From: Arctopsyche grandis
Taxonomy: Eukaryota > Arthropoda > Insecta > Trichoptera > Hydropsychidae
Reading direction: 5' to 3'
NCBI RefSeq assembly: GCF_051622035.1
Contig: NC_135360.1
Location: forward strand, 12,948,001-13,012,000
Length of the DNA: 64,000 nt
Part shown: one piece after another, positions 1 to 12,500 of the stretch
How positions within the stretch are numbered: the first letter of the stretch is position 1
How the letters are laid out: every line of letters starts with the position of its first letter
Translations under genes and position numbers: made by a program
The notes under the pieces: model-generated
The model's database searches: none
Seen by the model: only the letters and a program-made list of their open reading frames with translations
Told to the model about the DNA's origin: nothing

Positions 1-884
1 GCCATCGTATTAATTTCGCGTAATAAATGGCGGAACGATACAACGCGATTGCATTCAAGGATTCGCAATTCGTAACATTATTTACAACGCTTTATTTTTC
101 ATTCAAAAAACATTTCCTGAACGTTTCGAATAACGAATACAATCACTTCTGATATTGTTTCCAGTGTGTGCTCTAAATATTTGGACATTCACGGCGTGAC
201 TTTCGACTTTTCTTCGAGACAAAGATATCGTTAATTGATTGTCGGAATTTTTTCGACTTTTCCCGCGCTCGTATATCACTCGTTTCGTCAAATATGAAAA
301 ATGGCACATCGACCACATTGTGCGATCGTACGTATTTGCACATAGAGGCACGTAACTTATGCGTTAGCGAACTGTATAAGGAAATTGTTAACTAGAGGAA
401 ACTATTAATCTATAAAAACGCGATGAAGTAAAAAAAAAAATGTCATATACGACGAGTGCAACATCTGTTGTATCATGTTTATTGTCGACGATTTCATATT
501 TGCTTACAATCTGCGAAGTAAAGATACCGTTTATGTGATGACTGATGACAGTTAAAATGTGGACATTTGGAAAAAACGGGACGCATTTTCCCGGTAATTG
601 TACACCTTTTGCGCGTGTGTATTTTCGTTAAGAAAATTGTGCACACTTGAGTCGTTGTGCAATCGAAGTTGCTTCACAAGTCGCCGACGTGCAACGGAAT
701 GCACTTCTTAATTGCCGAGATGATTAATCATGTAACACTTTACAATTCTGAAGATACGCACGTAGTGGCCAATAAATACTCTTTATATAATACATATACA
801 TATGTATAAACAAGACACGCGTGTATTTCTAAATTTTTTTCAAATATTGAAACTCAGAATTTTTCAGATCGTTTCAAAAAAACA
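1..884. other. Non-coding, nothing recognised
   Basis: AT-rich sequence with short open frames only. No codon-biased frame, repeat end or RNA gene recognised. Confidence 0.6.
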
Positions 885-1640
885 TCTAATATATAATTTC
901 GAAAGAGACTTTGTATATATTATTGCGTAGGGGTGGGTGGAGGATCCAAGTAAAAGGCCAACAGTCGTTTCACAGCATTTATTGATGATTAAGGAGATAC
1001 ACGCACTGTCAGTGCTCAGTCCAGAATGACCTGATATCGCCTTATAAGGGATATATCTCTCAGGACATCTTCGACGTCTAATTTGTTTACCTATTGTTAT
1101 GGTCACGTACGGATATGTCTTCCCACGACACGGTACTGGTCAATTCTGCGAAAGGACCAATACCAGCCAACTCGGTCGCCATTGTTTAGCCTACATGCAC
1201 TTAGCTTGTCGCTAATCCTTAAAAACACTTACACCAGTCACACGTTCTCTCAGGACGCTACCCGGCCTAATCCGATCGCAATTACTCGGCGGCTCTTTTT
1301 AGTATACGTAACAATATGAATTTAACCTTCGTTCGTTGGTTTGTAGACGACACGTTCGATTTTTTTTTTCGATTCAAATGATTCGAAGTCCCCGGGGGCG
1401 AAGGCACCGAGGGCGCAGGCGCCGAATTTTGGTATACATATAATTTCAAAAGAGACAGTATATATGTTTGTTTGTTCGTGATAGTCAATTTAATAAAAAA
1501 AAATGAGTATTCAAATAAATTTATATGAAATAAAACTATTCAAATAAATTTAATAAAATGTTTACTATTAGATTAGTCATGTTTAAGCGGCTTATATTAC
1601 AAATACTGAGCGAAACCGGGTAAAACCATAAATTATAAAT
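885..1640 (+). mobile_element. Helitron-like element, degenerate, with internal unclassified insert
   Basis: The start TCTAATATATAATTTCGAAA preceded by A fits a Helitron 5' end (A|TC). A second copy of the 5' motif, TATAATTTCAAAAGAGAC, occurs at 1438, and the 3' region GAGCGAAACCGGGTAAAACC lies near 1620-1640 with the terminal CTAG mutated. Between about 940 and 1310 is moderately GC-rich sequence not found in the other copies, perhaps a captured or inserted segment. No replicase or helicase coding is visible, so it is non-autonomous. Confidence 0.5.
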
Positions 1641-2199
1641 AGATTCAAAGCAGTTCCTTAAAAGGAATCCAATCCACACGAATAATATTATGACAACAGC
1701 ACATTATTATTGTCGCCTATTTTATTACCCCAATTATTTAATTTGCTTTTATATTGTTCAAAGAAGATTTATGAAGTCGTCATTTGTCAAAATATTACTC
1801 GAGTGGGTTGAATGCTTTTTAAACACTATTAATTTAAATAAATTGAGCACATTTTGAAACTCTGATAAATCACGTTGATTTTCTAGAAATATTTATTCAT
1901 GGCAAATACGCATAAATAGTTAAGATTCTCAGCTGTGAGAAAACTTTTTATGTAACTAAATTCAGTTCGAATATTCTATTTAATACTTTTGTAAATTACA
2001 TATCATTATCAAAGATAGGCGTTGGAAGGATGCTTTTCAAACAACAATATACCACTCCATTAGTTTTCAAAGCAAGCGATAAAAAAACATGATTTTTCTC
2101 AGAAATTGACAATAGTGAACCACTTTTTGTGCGAAAAGCATCCATCGACCGCCTAAGACTGATAATCACCATCATCATTTACAGCCATTCACCAATCGT

Positions 2200-2560
2200 T
2201 ACTGTTTGGTGCAACTCTAATCCATCTTACCCCACTAATTTTGTCCACCCATCTTTTATGCGGCCTTCTTTTCACCCCTTTGCGTTCTTTCGGGTACCAT
2301 TCCAGCACTTCCTTTGTCCACCTTTCATACATTTTTCTAGCTACGTAATCCACCCATTGTCATTTCAATCGATTCACTCTCCACTAAACCAACGTATTCC
2401 GATTCCTATCTCTCCTCGTTATTCCAAGCATACAGCACTCCATACTTCTTTGAGTGCAATGGACTTTGTGTAACATTTTGGCGTTCAATGTCTCAGTTTC
2501 ACATCCATTCTGGTAAAATGCATTGATCGAAGATCTTTTTCTTCGGGAAAAGTGGGATTT
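2200..2560 (-). pseudogene. RTE-type LINE, reverse transcriptase C-terminal remnant
   Basis: Read on the minus strand, the translation gives, in pieces, QRSMEC, RRDRNRN, RLK(stop)QWVDYVARKMYER, WTKEVLEWYPKER and HKRWVDKISG. This is the thumb/C-terminal signature of RTE-clade retrotransposons (W-x-GH-x-AR...DGRW...W-P-x-x...GRPPTRW). It is interrupted by a stop in place of a Trp and by frame changes, so it is a dead fragment. The plus-strand open frame over it is a shadow. Confidence 0.7.
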
Positions 2561-3849
2561 TTAAATTAAAAACGGCGATCATTCGTCCAATTGCACTTCA
2601 TCCTAATTCTTCTAACGTCTCCCTTTTCCTACCAGACATTATTTGCCCTAAATATAAATAATTACTGACTACTTATATAGTTTTATCGGTACATACATAT
2701 GTATGTATATGCGATGGTAATTTAGAGCCATTCTAAATAGTTTTCCCTAGCCTGTTTCTGTATCCTTCGCCTTTATGTGCATACTATCCGCTTTCGTACA
2801 CTTTGAAATATCACGATCATGATGTACATAGTTGTAGTTGCATCGACAAGAAGTCGTGGTTTAAAAATGAACAAAAAACGAAAGCGAAAGAGACACACAA
2901 AGGAGCACGAGTCACTTGGCCGTTCGACCGTCAACGCAGTTGAACAATGTGGCGTAATGATACCGTGGAAATTGTATGCGAGGAAGATGTAAAATGATAA
3001 CATCTAAAAACTCCACGCGAAGACACGTTATTATATTATATAATGTCAATCACGGAATGTGACATTGTCAAATTAGATAATTTTGTGGTTAAGGTAAGTC
3101 ATGGTATAGTAATGACAAAGAGTCTATGAAAACATTCTCAACAAGGTGTTTTCTAATTATTTCAGTTTAAGTATGTATACTATGTGCTCATTTTACCTTT
3201 TAGAAATCGGCTCAATTATGATCGCCTTACTATTTGATGATGAAATTCACTTGTATAAATAAACACCTATTTGAATACTATTCCTATATACGTAAGTCAA
3301 GAAAATACCAGTTATTTCTGAGTCTATCTTTGATAGCAATTATGATAATAGCATTTACACTATGCGTAACCCTAACGTTTGTAGTATCAGTGAGGAATTC
3401 GCACTGTGAAGTCACCGTAGGGGGTCGACCGCGCTAAGTCGGTCAAAGTGCACGTATAGATGCAAATATGGAACAAATATCTTACCGGTATCAAGCACTA
3501 GCAACACAATCATAAAATATCACGTTAAGATACGGAGAAATGTAGATGGGATCCATTGAAGCTCTTCGACGTCCAATGATGTCAAAAAAAAGTTTACACT
3601 TCCAAAACTGTATACATATGTATATAAAGTTATGCATAACGTCGTCCACTGTTTGTTTGTGTATTTAATAGTCAATGTTCTTATTAATCTATTTTGTAAT
3701 AGAGCAGGTTTAAATATTAGTCACAGGTGAAATTGATTGAGTGTGTATGAAAAACAAAGTACCTGTCAAATTTTGAAATTTTATTAAAATCGGCAGCTCA
3801 AAAATCATTTATTACTTAAGTAATTTTTATATATAAAATATAAGTTTTA

Positions 3850-4075
3850 ACCAGCTCAGTGGTTACTGTATGATGCTAACGACTGGGGGGGGTCCCTGGC
3901 TCAATCCCTGATCCAGCGTTGCTCCATATCTATACGTGACTCACGGTTGATTGTTTCCTATCAGTTCCCTATCAGAGTTTTCCAATTTATTATTTTTATT
4001 ATATTTTTATATTATTGTTGTCGTAAATTGTTTATTAAACTATTTATAAAAATAAATAAATAAATTTATTTGATT
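3850..4075 (+). mobile_element. tRNA-derived SINE
   Basis: An A-box-like CCAGCTCAGTGGTTACTG and B-box-like CCTGGCTCAATCCCTG are spaced as in a tRNA-derived RNA polymerase III promoter. The body contains GTGACTCACGGTTGATTG and TTTCCTATCAG, shared with the copy at 6.2 kb, and the tail is (AAAT)n. Confidence 0.65.
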
Positions 4076-6144
4076 TCATTGCTGAAACGGTCCACACAAA
4101 TGAGCAACCTATCCTCATTTGTCACCATTATTTGTCTATAATATCAAATTTATAATAATACTGTTATAAATTGCCAATGCATGCAGGTAGATGGGACATG
4201 CCACACCCGTCAACTTGTTTGTCGCACACATTTCCATACATTTTTTCGTGTCGCGCAACTAATCGGCCGACAAAGTTGCACGGTGCGGCCCGGCCCTAAG
4301 GTTAAATATTCTCAATCGTTTGTTCCAGGCTCTATGTATGTACACACATGATACATACATATGTATGTATATACATATGTAAATATGCTTGTCCTGCGTA
4401 GCAATATTTTTAAAATAAGTACAAACGGGAATCATGGCACTCTACATTTCATTCGTTGATGATTATATCGTTGAAACAGTTCCTCGCAAATTCGCAGTTC
4501 CTTACAGTTCCTCCCCTTTATTTGTCACCATGATTTGCACATATGTATTAATTTGGCCATAGGTGTCGCTTCAGGCCAATCCGCAATGCCACCATGGTAA
4601 ATATATAAATAAAAAACCTGCGCTTATCTAGAGACATAAAGACACATATAATACTTCAAATAATCTACTGATATTCGACCTCAATTAATGTCGTATTGAT
4701 GTTTAGCAAATACCCATAATAAAAGTAACAATTTAACGCTTTTAGTAAATTTTCATATAAAACGGTATAATTTATTGAGTCACACCAATTCAAGCACCAA
4801 TTATTATTTTTAATTATAATATTACACTGTTAATTTGCATTGCATATTCCATTGGCGCAATTGAAGGCTCATTCTATTGTGCGATATTGTAATTGCATAC
4901 ATGTTAATCCATATTAATTTCGTTTAATCAACACCACTCATCAGTAACACGCACGCTATACGGCTTTTATTATAATGTGAAAATCCACAGATTCCACCTG
5001 TATTAAATGGATCGCGAAGTATATGTACATACATATGTACTTATATAGGTAAATAAATCGCAAATGTGCATACCACGTAACGATAATGCAATTGTATAAC
5101 AGCTAACGGCTAATTAGCCACTTGACCGCAACAATGTGCAATAATGTTAAAGCACGTAACCATGAGTTCAATCAACTTTTGTTAAGCATAAAATAAAACA
5201 CGCAATTACATATGTGTGTTTAGTTTGTAGGCCATTAACGTATGGAAATCAAGTTCTCGTGTGTGGAACTGATTGTATTGTAATACCGGTTCGATTGTTC
5301 GGTCGATTGAATGTTTTTGGGATGGTTTTTGTTGTTAAGTGGAGACCTTCGAATGGTTTGTTTCAATTTCGGTTCTTTTCATCGTTGTAATTTTGTGGTG
5401 CATGTTGCACAATATATGTACATGCATGCGCAGTTGCAGTTTTACTCTCGAATTGTGCTTTAAAAAGCGTGTATGTATGTAGTTATGTGTGCTTAACCTT
5501 GCTCTACATATGATATTTATTTTGATGAAAAAACTGGAATATTAATTTATAGAGCGTAATTTTTTTAAGACGTTTTTGAGATACAATTGTCATCGCATCC
5601 GTTCTCATTTTGTTGAGTGCTATCAATTATCTGTGTCAATTATTGAATTTAGCAGTGCCAAATTTGTGATGTTTGCTAAGAATGCTGTCAAATTTTCATT
5701 TAATATTATTAACAAGAATTGATGTTTCACAGGGGACCAAACTTTATGTATGATTTAAGCGAGTGATAACTATTTATATGTAAAGTACTGCTGTATACTA
5801 AGGATTGTTTGTGATTTGGGTTCTGTTAAAAAATGCATTGTGCAATAGTTGCTTCAAGAATATGACGCTTGATAGATGAGTTCTTCAAGATGAGATCTTT
5901 CTTTTTTCTCAAATAACGACCAAACGTTAGCTTAAAAGTTAGACGTTTGTAATCCAACCGGGAAACATATATTTATTTATTTTTTATCTTTTATATTTCC
6001 CCATAATGTCATTGCGGGTTGCCCCTGAGTGACATCTATGGTTTTAAACTTGTACATATGTATATACATTAATAGATAATAAATTTTAAAATTATATTCA
6101 AATAGTGATGATAGTGGGTAGTATAGTTTTATGGAACTATTTCA

Positions 6145-6340
6145 ACAATGAAATCAGATAAATCAGCAATCTCTGATAGGAAACGATCAACTTGGAGTCA
6201 CAAATATTCGACCAGTAGAACTACATATTATACTCGGTTAAAAGTCTTTTCAATCGAGGTCAGCCCACGGGATCGAGCCCAGCAACCTCTCTGTGGTTCG
6301 CATTAACGCAACCACCGAGGCATTCTGCTGGCTGAAATAT
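6145..6340 (-). mobile_element. tRNA-derived SINE, opposite orientation
   Basis: On the minus strand it reads GCCTCGGTGGTTGCGTTAAT (A box) and GGGCTCGATCCCGTGG (B box), then GTGACTCCAAGTTGATCG and TTTCCTATCAGAG as in the copy at 3.9 kb. The two copies have diverged, with the B box better preserved here. Confidence 0.65.
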
Positions 6341-6881
6341 TGAAATATTTTGCTTCTATTGTAATTAGTTTTTTTGATTTCAGTCAACATTCTGAAAAAT
6401 TATAATAATTTCAATGAACAATAGCAATGATTATCCTTTCATTTTTTTTTTTTGAATGGAAAATGAAGCATTCCCGATCAATATTCACATCTAAAACTAT
6501 TACTTTCAATTTCACAATTACGATTCAATTTTTTTCCAACGAAAATACTTTCGCTTTTACGCGTTCTCATATTTTGTTATTCTTTCAGTCAGAAAATTCT
6601 TTAAAAAAGAAACAAACAATAATTTACATAGCGTTGATGTAATCGTGGGACAAAGAGGTATACTTTTACTTATCGATTGACTAAAAAATCTTGGGTCTAA
6701 CGAAAATTTTACGGCAATATCGTGATTGTCTGTCTTATTTCTCAATGTAGCTTTTTCCCATTTTCATATATATTCTACACAAAAGAATAAATTAACAAAC
6801 GAATTATATATGTAGTTTGTTCACACACAAACTATTAGGCATAAGTTTAAATATTCTCAATCGTTTGTCCCATCCTTTATG

Positions 6882-6957
6882 CAGTGGCGGATCCAGCAAA
6901 TTTGCAGGGTGGGGGCCCATTTCTAATTTTTAATACACTCTTTTCTCAAAAATAAGA
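6882..6957 (+). mobile_element. hAT-like terminal fragment
   Basis: Starts CAGTGGCGGATCCAGC with GGGTGGGGGCCC behind it, resembling the 5' end CAGTGGCGGACTGG...GGGGGCCC of the element at 60132. The other end is missing; the LINE at 6958 appears to have inserted into or next to it. Confidence 0.4.
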
Positions 6958-7415
6958 CGTATATTCAGTTATATTATTTTATTTTTATTTTATTTTATTT
7001 TATTAATAGAAAAATCAACAGACAGGATGTACATAGATATGTATAAAAAACAAATAGTAAATAAATAATATATGTAACATCCGAGTCCAATAATAGATTT
7101 TTACAAAAATGGAAAAGATAAATATAATGAAAACAAATTAAAAAGTAAAGAATAAAGGCATGACAAAATATGTAGAACATTGCATAATTAAACTATAGTA
7201 TTAAAATATTTGGAAAAGGTTATAAAATAGAATATAAGAAGAAATTGAAATTTACAAATATAAAACAAATGAAAAGGTAAATACAAAATAAACAAATGAA
7301 AAGGAAAAGAATGAAAGCTATAATATGATTAAATAGCACATTACATAACTAAACTAAAGTATAAAAATATTGGAAATATTGGAAAAATAGAATAGGAGAA
7401 GAAATGAATCAATCG
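6958..7415 (-). mobile_element. LINE 3' UTR fragment
   Basis: On the minus strand it ends in (TAAAATAAAA)n after TGTTGATTTTTCTATTAATA. Over some 450 bp it matches 47520-47990 closely, including TAACATCCGAGTCCAATAA read on the plus strand. Only the 3' UTR is present; coding sequence is absent. Confidence 0.7.
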
Positions 7416-7637
7416 TAAAATGACAATTATAAAATGATTGTCATGTAGGTTTGTTGACTTTATAATTTAAAGCGGAAATTTCCAGTGTAGGCCAAGTATC
7501 ATGGATCAGCTGCATTGATTATGCACATGATAACATTTTATACTTTCAAAATTTTAAAATATATTAAAATACATATGTACAAGTTTATTACCATAGATGT
7601 CGCTCAGGGGTAACCCGTAATGACATAAATAAGTATA

Positions 7638-7863
7638 TATAATTTCGAAAGAGACTTTGTACGTTTTTATATATGTATGGATTTAAGGTTTAAAAGTTTG
7701 TTGGGAGTATCGAAAACAAATCAAAGTTTCTATGACGACGGCGTCGATATCGTCTACTATTATTTTTTTTCGATTCAAATAAATTTAATAAAAAAATCAT
7801 TTTTTTGCCATGCTTAAGCTGTTTATATTACAAATACCGAGCGAAGCCGGGTAAAACCACTAG
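7638..7863 (+). mobile_element. Helitron-like element, intact 3' end
   Basis: Contains TATAATTTCGAAAGAGACTT near the start and ends ACCGAGCGAAGCCGGG...ACCACTAG followed by T. CTAG|T is the classical Helitron terminus and the GC-rich stretch about 10 bases upstream matches the expected 3' structure. The 5' TCTAATA part is missing. No protein is encoded. Confidence 0.6.
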
Positions 7864-8819
7864 TTATAAATAAGTATATGTATATAAAACAATATTTAAA
7901 CTTTCAAAACAAACATCCGTTCATTTTAAGTCAAGGAAAACCAAATCATAGAAAGCTTAGGTCGTTGATAGCATACATAACACATTATTACCATACTCTA
8001 GTGTTGTCCACAACTGTTACCGGGCTATCGATTATGCACTAGTGCATTTAACTATGTATGTATATGAGAAAGGCGTCCGCATCCGCGTTTTGTTTAAAAT
8101 GAGACTGTTCGCCATTAATAATTAGCGCAAGACAACAAAGTGTTCTTCTGTTTCCTCGTCTAGTCTAAGCACATAATGACGAACCATCTGAAGTTGTGCT
8201 CCGTCAACCAAGAATGTAATTTAAAAGAAAATGACATTATAGTAATAACATAATCTTAAATATATTTTAGTCTGAACTAAACTTACGACGCTTTGTATAT
8301 ATATAAAATTATACCGGATGTTATTATTACTCGATAATACCTAAAAAGTACTGTTCTAAGCACGTACTGTGTAGTACATTGTAAGTGTATTACAGGCGAG
8401 TGTTGAATAATGGTAGTCTCGTATACTATACTTTCAATACGTTTTAAACTAGGACAATGTTGGTCAATGCGGAATTCAACACGTAAACTAATTTTTGATT
8501 TCAATCCGTGTGATAGTCAAGTTGACTCCCGGAACTTATTGGTCGTAGCGGTGATGGAGTGTAGCAAATCTACTTTGCACTCAGTGGGATGTTAATGATA
8601 TATGTATGTAAGATACTATCTATAATCCGCTTTGACTGTTAAAATGCAATTTTCCCTTTCTCTCGCCTTTCAAACTGACTATACCGACTTCTAAATGTAT
8701 TATAATACTATTCATTTCATCGACGGTTTATCGTTTTCTTTATAAGAAAGAGTATGGGTACTACCCATATCTCTATCCTACTCTTTTCCTTTTGGGTATA
8801 ATTCCCTTGAACTTCGGAG

Positions 8820-9541
8820 AAACTTCTCGTTAATTCGTTTCGTTCTCCAGCTATTGCGTGGTAATACGTCATGCCCGTTGTTGCTGGAACAGTTGGGACT
8901 TTATGTCCCTGATAATTATGTGCGTGGTAGACATCATCATTTAATGGTTGTACCTCCTGCTCGCACAGTTCTTTTTCGAATGGCTCCTATACCGAGAGCT
9001 ATTCGACTTCTCAATGAAATCGTTGCTGCCGTCCCTGAATGTGATATTTTCCACCTTGGTGAGCGTAGATTATCGGATATTATTTTAACATATTTATCTG
9101 GTAACCTGCGCTCATAATTATTTTCTTAATTTGAATGTGACGTACGAGTGGAATCTTGATCTACTCTCTTCCATTTAGGCCTCGCTATGATTTTATTTTT
9201 ATTTATATATTGTTTTATTTTATGTTACTTTTTCTTTTTATTTCTCCTTATGTACATTTGTATGTACTATATTCCTTTTTTTAATATGAAACTTAGAATG
9301 TGATTTTTAGATTTCATTTTTGATTTTTACACTTTTTTACATTTATTCTTTTTCTTATGTATTATTTTTCTTTTTTCTGTTTTTTTTTATTTTTATTTTT
9401 ATTTCTCATTTTATCATGTTTTTCTGCTTTTTATTTTTTATTTTTCTGTTTTTCTTAATCAAATGTAGGACATTGTGGCGCATTAGGTTCTTCCTGTAAA
9501 GCCACAATGGTCCAAAACTACTATAAATAAATAAATAAATT
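8820..9541 (+). pseudogene. Jockey-like LINE, 3' end of ORF2 plus tail
   Basis: The last 87 codons to the stop at 9117 read LLLEQLGLYVPDNYVRGRHH, MVVPPARTVLFRMAPIPRA and IRLLNEIVAAVPECDIFHL. LGL-x-VP...R-x-R...PPART...AP-x-x-RA...LN is the typical C-terminus of jockey/CR1-type reverse transcriptase ORFs in insects. A T-rich 3' UTR follows, ending in (TAAA)n at 9526-9541, the usual LINE tail. The 5' part is missing, as expected from incomplete reverse transcription. Open frame and clear tail suggest a fairly young insertion. Confidence 0.72.
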
Positions 9542-12500
9542 TTAGAATTTACAATGGCATTTGAAATAATATTTCTAAAAGATATCAATTTGGCCGAAAA
9601 CACACTGAGTGGTATGAGACGTCACGTATCCTTGGCTTCCCGCTGTGACCGTAAATAGTGGATATTCCACAAAACGATTAGACTGGCTTATCTAACATTT
9701 ATTTATTAATATGTCAAAGGATGCGTACAGATCTTCGTCACCACATGTTTTTTTCATTAAAAAAATCGTTTTTGAACAATTGACTGTTTTGTATACATAT
9801 GTAAATACATACATTTTGTCACGGTATTATTTTTTCTGTAGACGTTGTGTCTTGACGTTTTTTTTCCGTAGACGTTTTGTTATGGAACCTTCATGAACAT
9901 ACTAAGTTTTTCATACTCCAACTGTAGGCTTTAGTTTAGACGCTAAAAGTCAAAAACAAAAAAAAACTTTAAATAGATTCCCACCAGGTGTCGCATGAAA
10001 CTTTAGCTGTCAAAATTGTTGAGCTGTCAGAACGCCAATTACATATTTGAAATGGGAAATCCCGTCTCAGACGCATTACAACGTTGCTATGGTTCCCATT
10101 TTCGCTAGTTCGCATAAATAGAAGATATAGAATAGAGAAAGGAGCAAACAATTGAACATATACTTATATTTAATTGTTTGTGCATGCATAAACTAGTTCG
10201 TTTGTCAATTTGTTCTTTTGTGTACAATATCACTGGCCAGATTGGTTCGTGTATAAACAAACTAGTATGTTCATGAAAGAACAAAATGTACACTTGAACT
10301 GTAAAATACATATGTATACATCATGTTTATATATATAAGTATGGAATGCTATCTAAAAAGAAAATCATATGAATTAATCTAAACGTATTTTATTGCACCA
10401 ACAATAAATCAAATTTGTGGGAAATTCCATAAAGATTTTTAACGATTTATTAAAAAGCATAGCACAATGCAATAGTTCATGAATGAACGCACCTGTGATT
10501 TTCCAAGTAAAGAGTTTTCACGCTTGTCACAGCAACGCATTGGATTCATGTCTTTGTTACATTTTCTATACTGTGGAAAACTTGTTGCTATCCATACAAA
10601 TCAGTCGAAAGTTTCTTAACAATACATACTTTTTATAAGTCGTAGTTCTCATATCCGTCAATGAAATCATTTATTTATCCATGACAGCTTAACGATAACA
10701 TGTTTCCTTATAAAGGGCAAGGATAATAAGACGATAAAAATGATATAAAAAATCTCCAAAAATAATCACATGCCTCTCAAAATGAAGCTGTAGTACACGA
10801 TTTTGAGTGGGCATATTTGGTATTACAGATATTGAGAGTTTTCCACTTGACCGGTTAAATATTACATACAAAGACAAGACTCAAAGAAGCAACAAGCGTC
10901 TCTTGGTAGGTTTCGGTACACCACGTTCGAACAAGAGTGTGTCGGCAACACCATCTACTAAATTGTCAATAAAAAACACATAAAACGTGACGATCCAGAT
11001 CCAGTTACGAACGGCAAGGTTTTTGAAAGTCTCCGTAGTGCAGTGTATTGCAGGAATCGTACGTTGCATAAGTGTATCGCGTGTTAATTACGCGATTTCG
11101 ATAACTATTGCCGAAAAAATGCACACATAATACATACGATATTCGCAAATTAGTAATAAGAACGTGATTTTTGTATTACTATTATTATTATCATTTCGCA
11201 AATTGTGTTAAAATTCCGGCCCATAATTTGAATCGTTTGGCAACTAACACAAATGCCAATCAGATCGATACAATTGTTCGGCCAAAATACATATCACACC
11301 GCATATGTACGTTCTCGTTATGTAAAATTTTATTTATTATAGTGAAGTAATAATATTAGCATTGATTATTTATTATATGAATTATTTTTACGGCTTTATT
11401 AAAAAAAGACAACTAATTACGTCTATAACTTTCGCAACTTTTACTTATTTCAATTTAGTTAGGATTTTTTCTTCGCCTTTCAAAACTATTTCTTCAAAAG
11501 CGCATGTCTTGATGTGTATATGATGGTATCCTTATCATTTTGATGCCTGTCTAATTGTATTAAAATGAGTCATTGTGGAGCCAAACAATTGGATTTTGAT
11601 ATTGCATTGTATTGACGGTCCATGTTGTTTTTGAAAACCATTTCATAGACATTATAATATGATATATGTATATTTACAGATCAGTGGCGTGCCTGTTTAA
11701 AAAAATCAGTGAAATATTCCCTGTTTTTTCATAACTCTTTTATGTTTCACTTACGATTATTATAGCATAGCAGGATACAAAGGGACTCGGTATGACGTCA
11801 CCTAGTCCTTGTATTCTCTTCTCGCACACATAAGTAAGTCTGTGCGATGAAAACAGGGATTTTCACATATATTATTATATATGTGCCGTAAAACTTAGAG
11901 CCAAGTTGTATTAAAACATTCGCATGATAAAATGTTGAATTTATCATATACGGAAAGTGCGTTAGAGTAGAGAACGGAAATATTGTTATCTTCGCATTGT
12001 TGTGACTGTCTTTTTCTCACAATTTTACTTCGACAGACGTAACCTTAATTGAATGGAACTTTTTTCCGCATACTCTGATATGCGATTCTCATACTTTCGA
12101 GAGTCAGAACTCATGGTAGCTTATGCGAAATGTATTTACTTACGCGTCTGTCTCGGATGCGAGAAAACATGCTCATTGTTTTCCCGACAACAATGATATT
12201 TTCAAAATTTCTTTCACGAATGCGGTGAAGGTCATTCAATTGTACGGAAGAAAATGTCTGAAATTGTACGTATGTACGTACGAAAAAAAAAATCAAAACT
12301 TTGTCAAAGTAAACAATGTATCGAGGTGGTTACGCAAAATATGTTTGTGAGTTAAAATCGACCGGTTTTCCGCATAGTGCTGTCGATTGATTATTCGGTA
12401 TTTTAAAAGTTAAGTCTCTCCGATATGTTTGCGAATTCCAGTTTTGATAAGTATTAAAATATAATCGCTACGTATTCGACAGGATTAGAATGTCGAAGTG

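Noticed and set aside
2129..2473. 114-codon plus-strand frame
   Set aside because: It is the reverse complement of an RTE-type LINE remnant.
3234..3437. Plus-strand frame with a hydrophobic stretch, considered as the CPAP1-like signal-peptide exon
   Set aside because: The only nearby donor (TCA|GTGAGG) is phase 0, whereas the acceptor at 13846 needs one carried base; the hydrophobic part is also too far from the start.
7005..7030. ATCAACA motif (also at 47560), considered as a Transformer-type splice repeat
   Set aside because: Single occurrences inside LINE 3' ends, not clustered and not on the fru sense strand.
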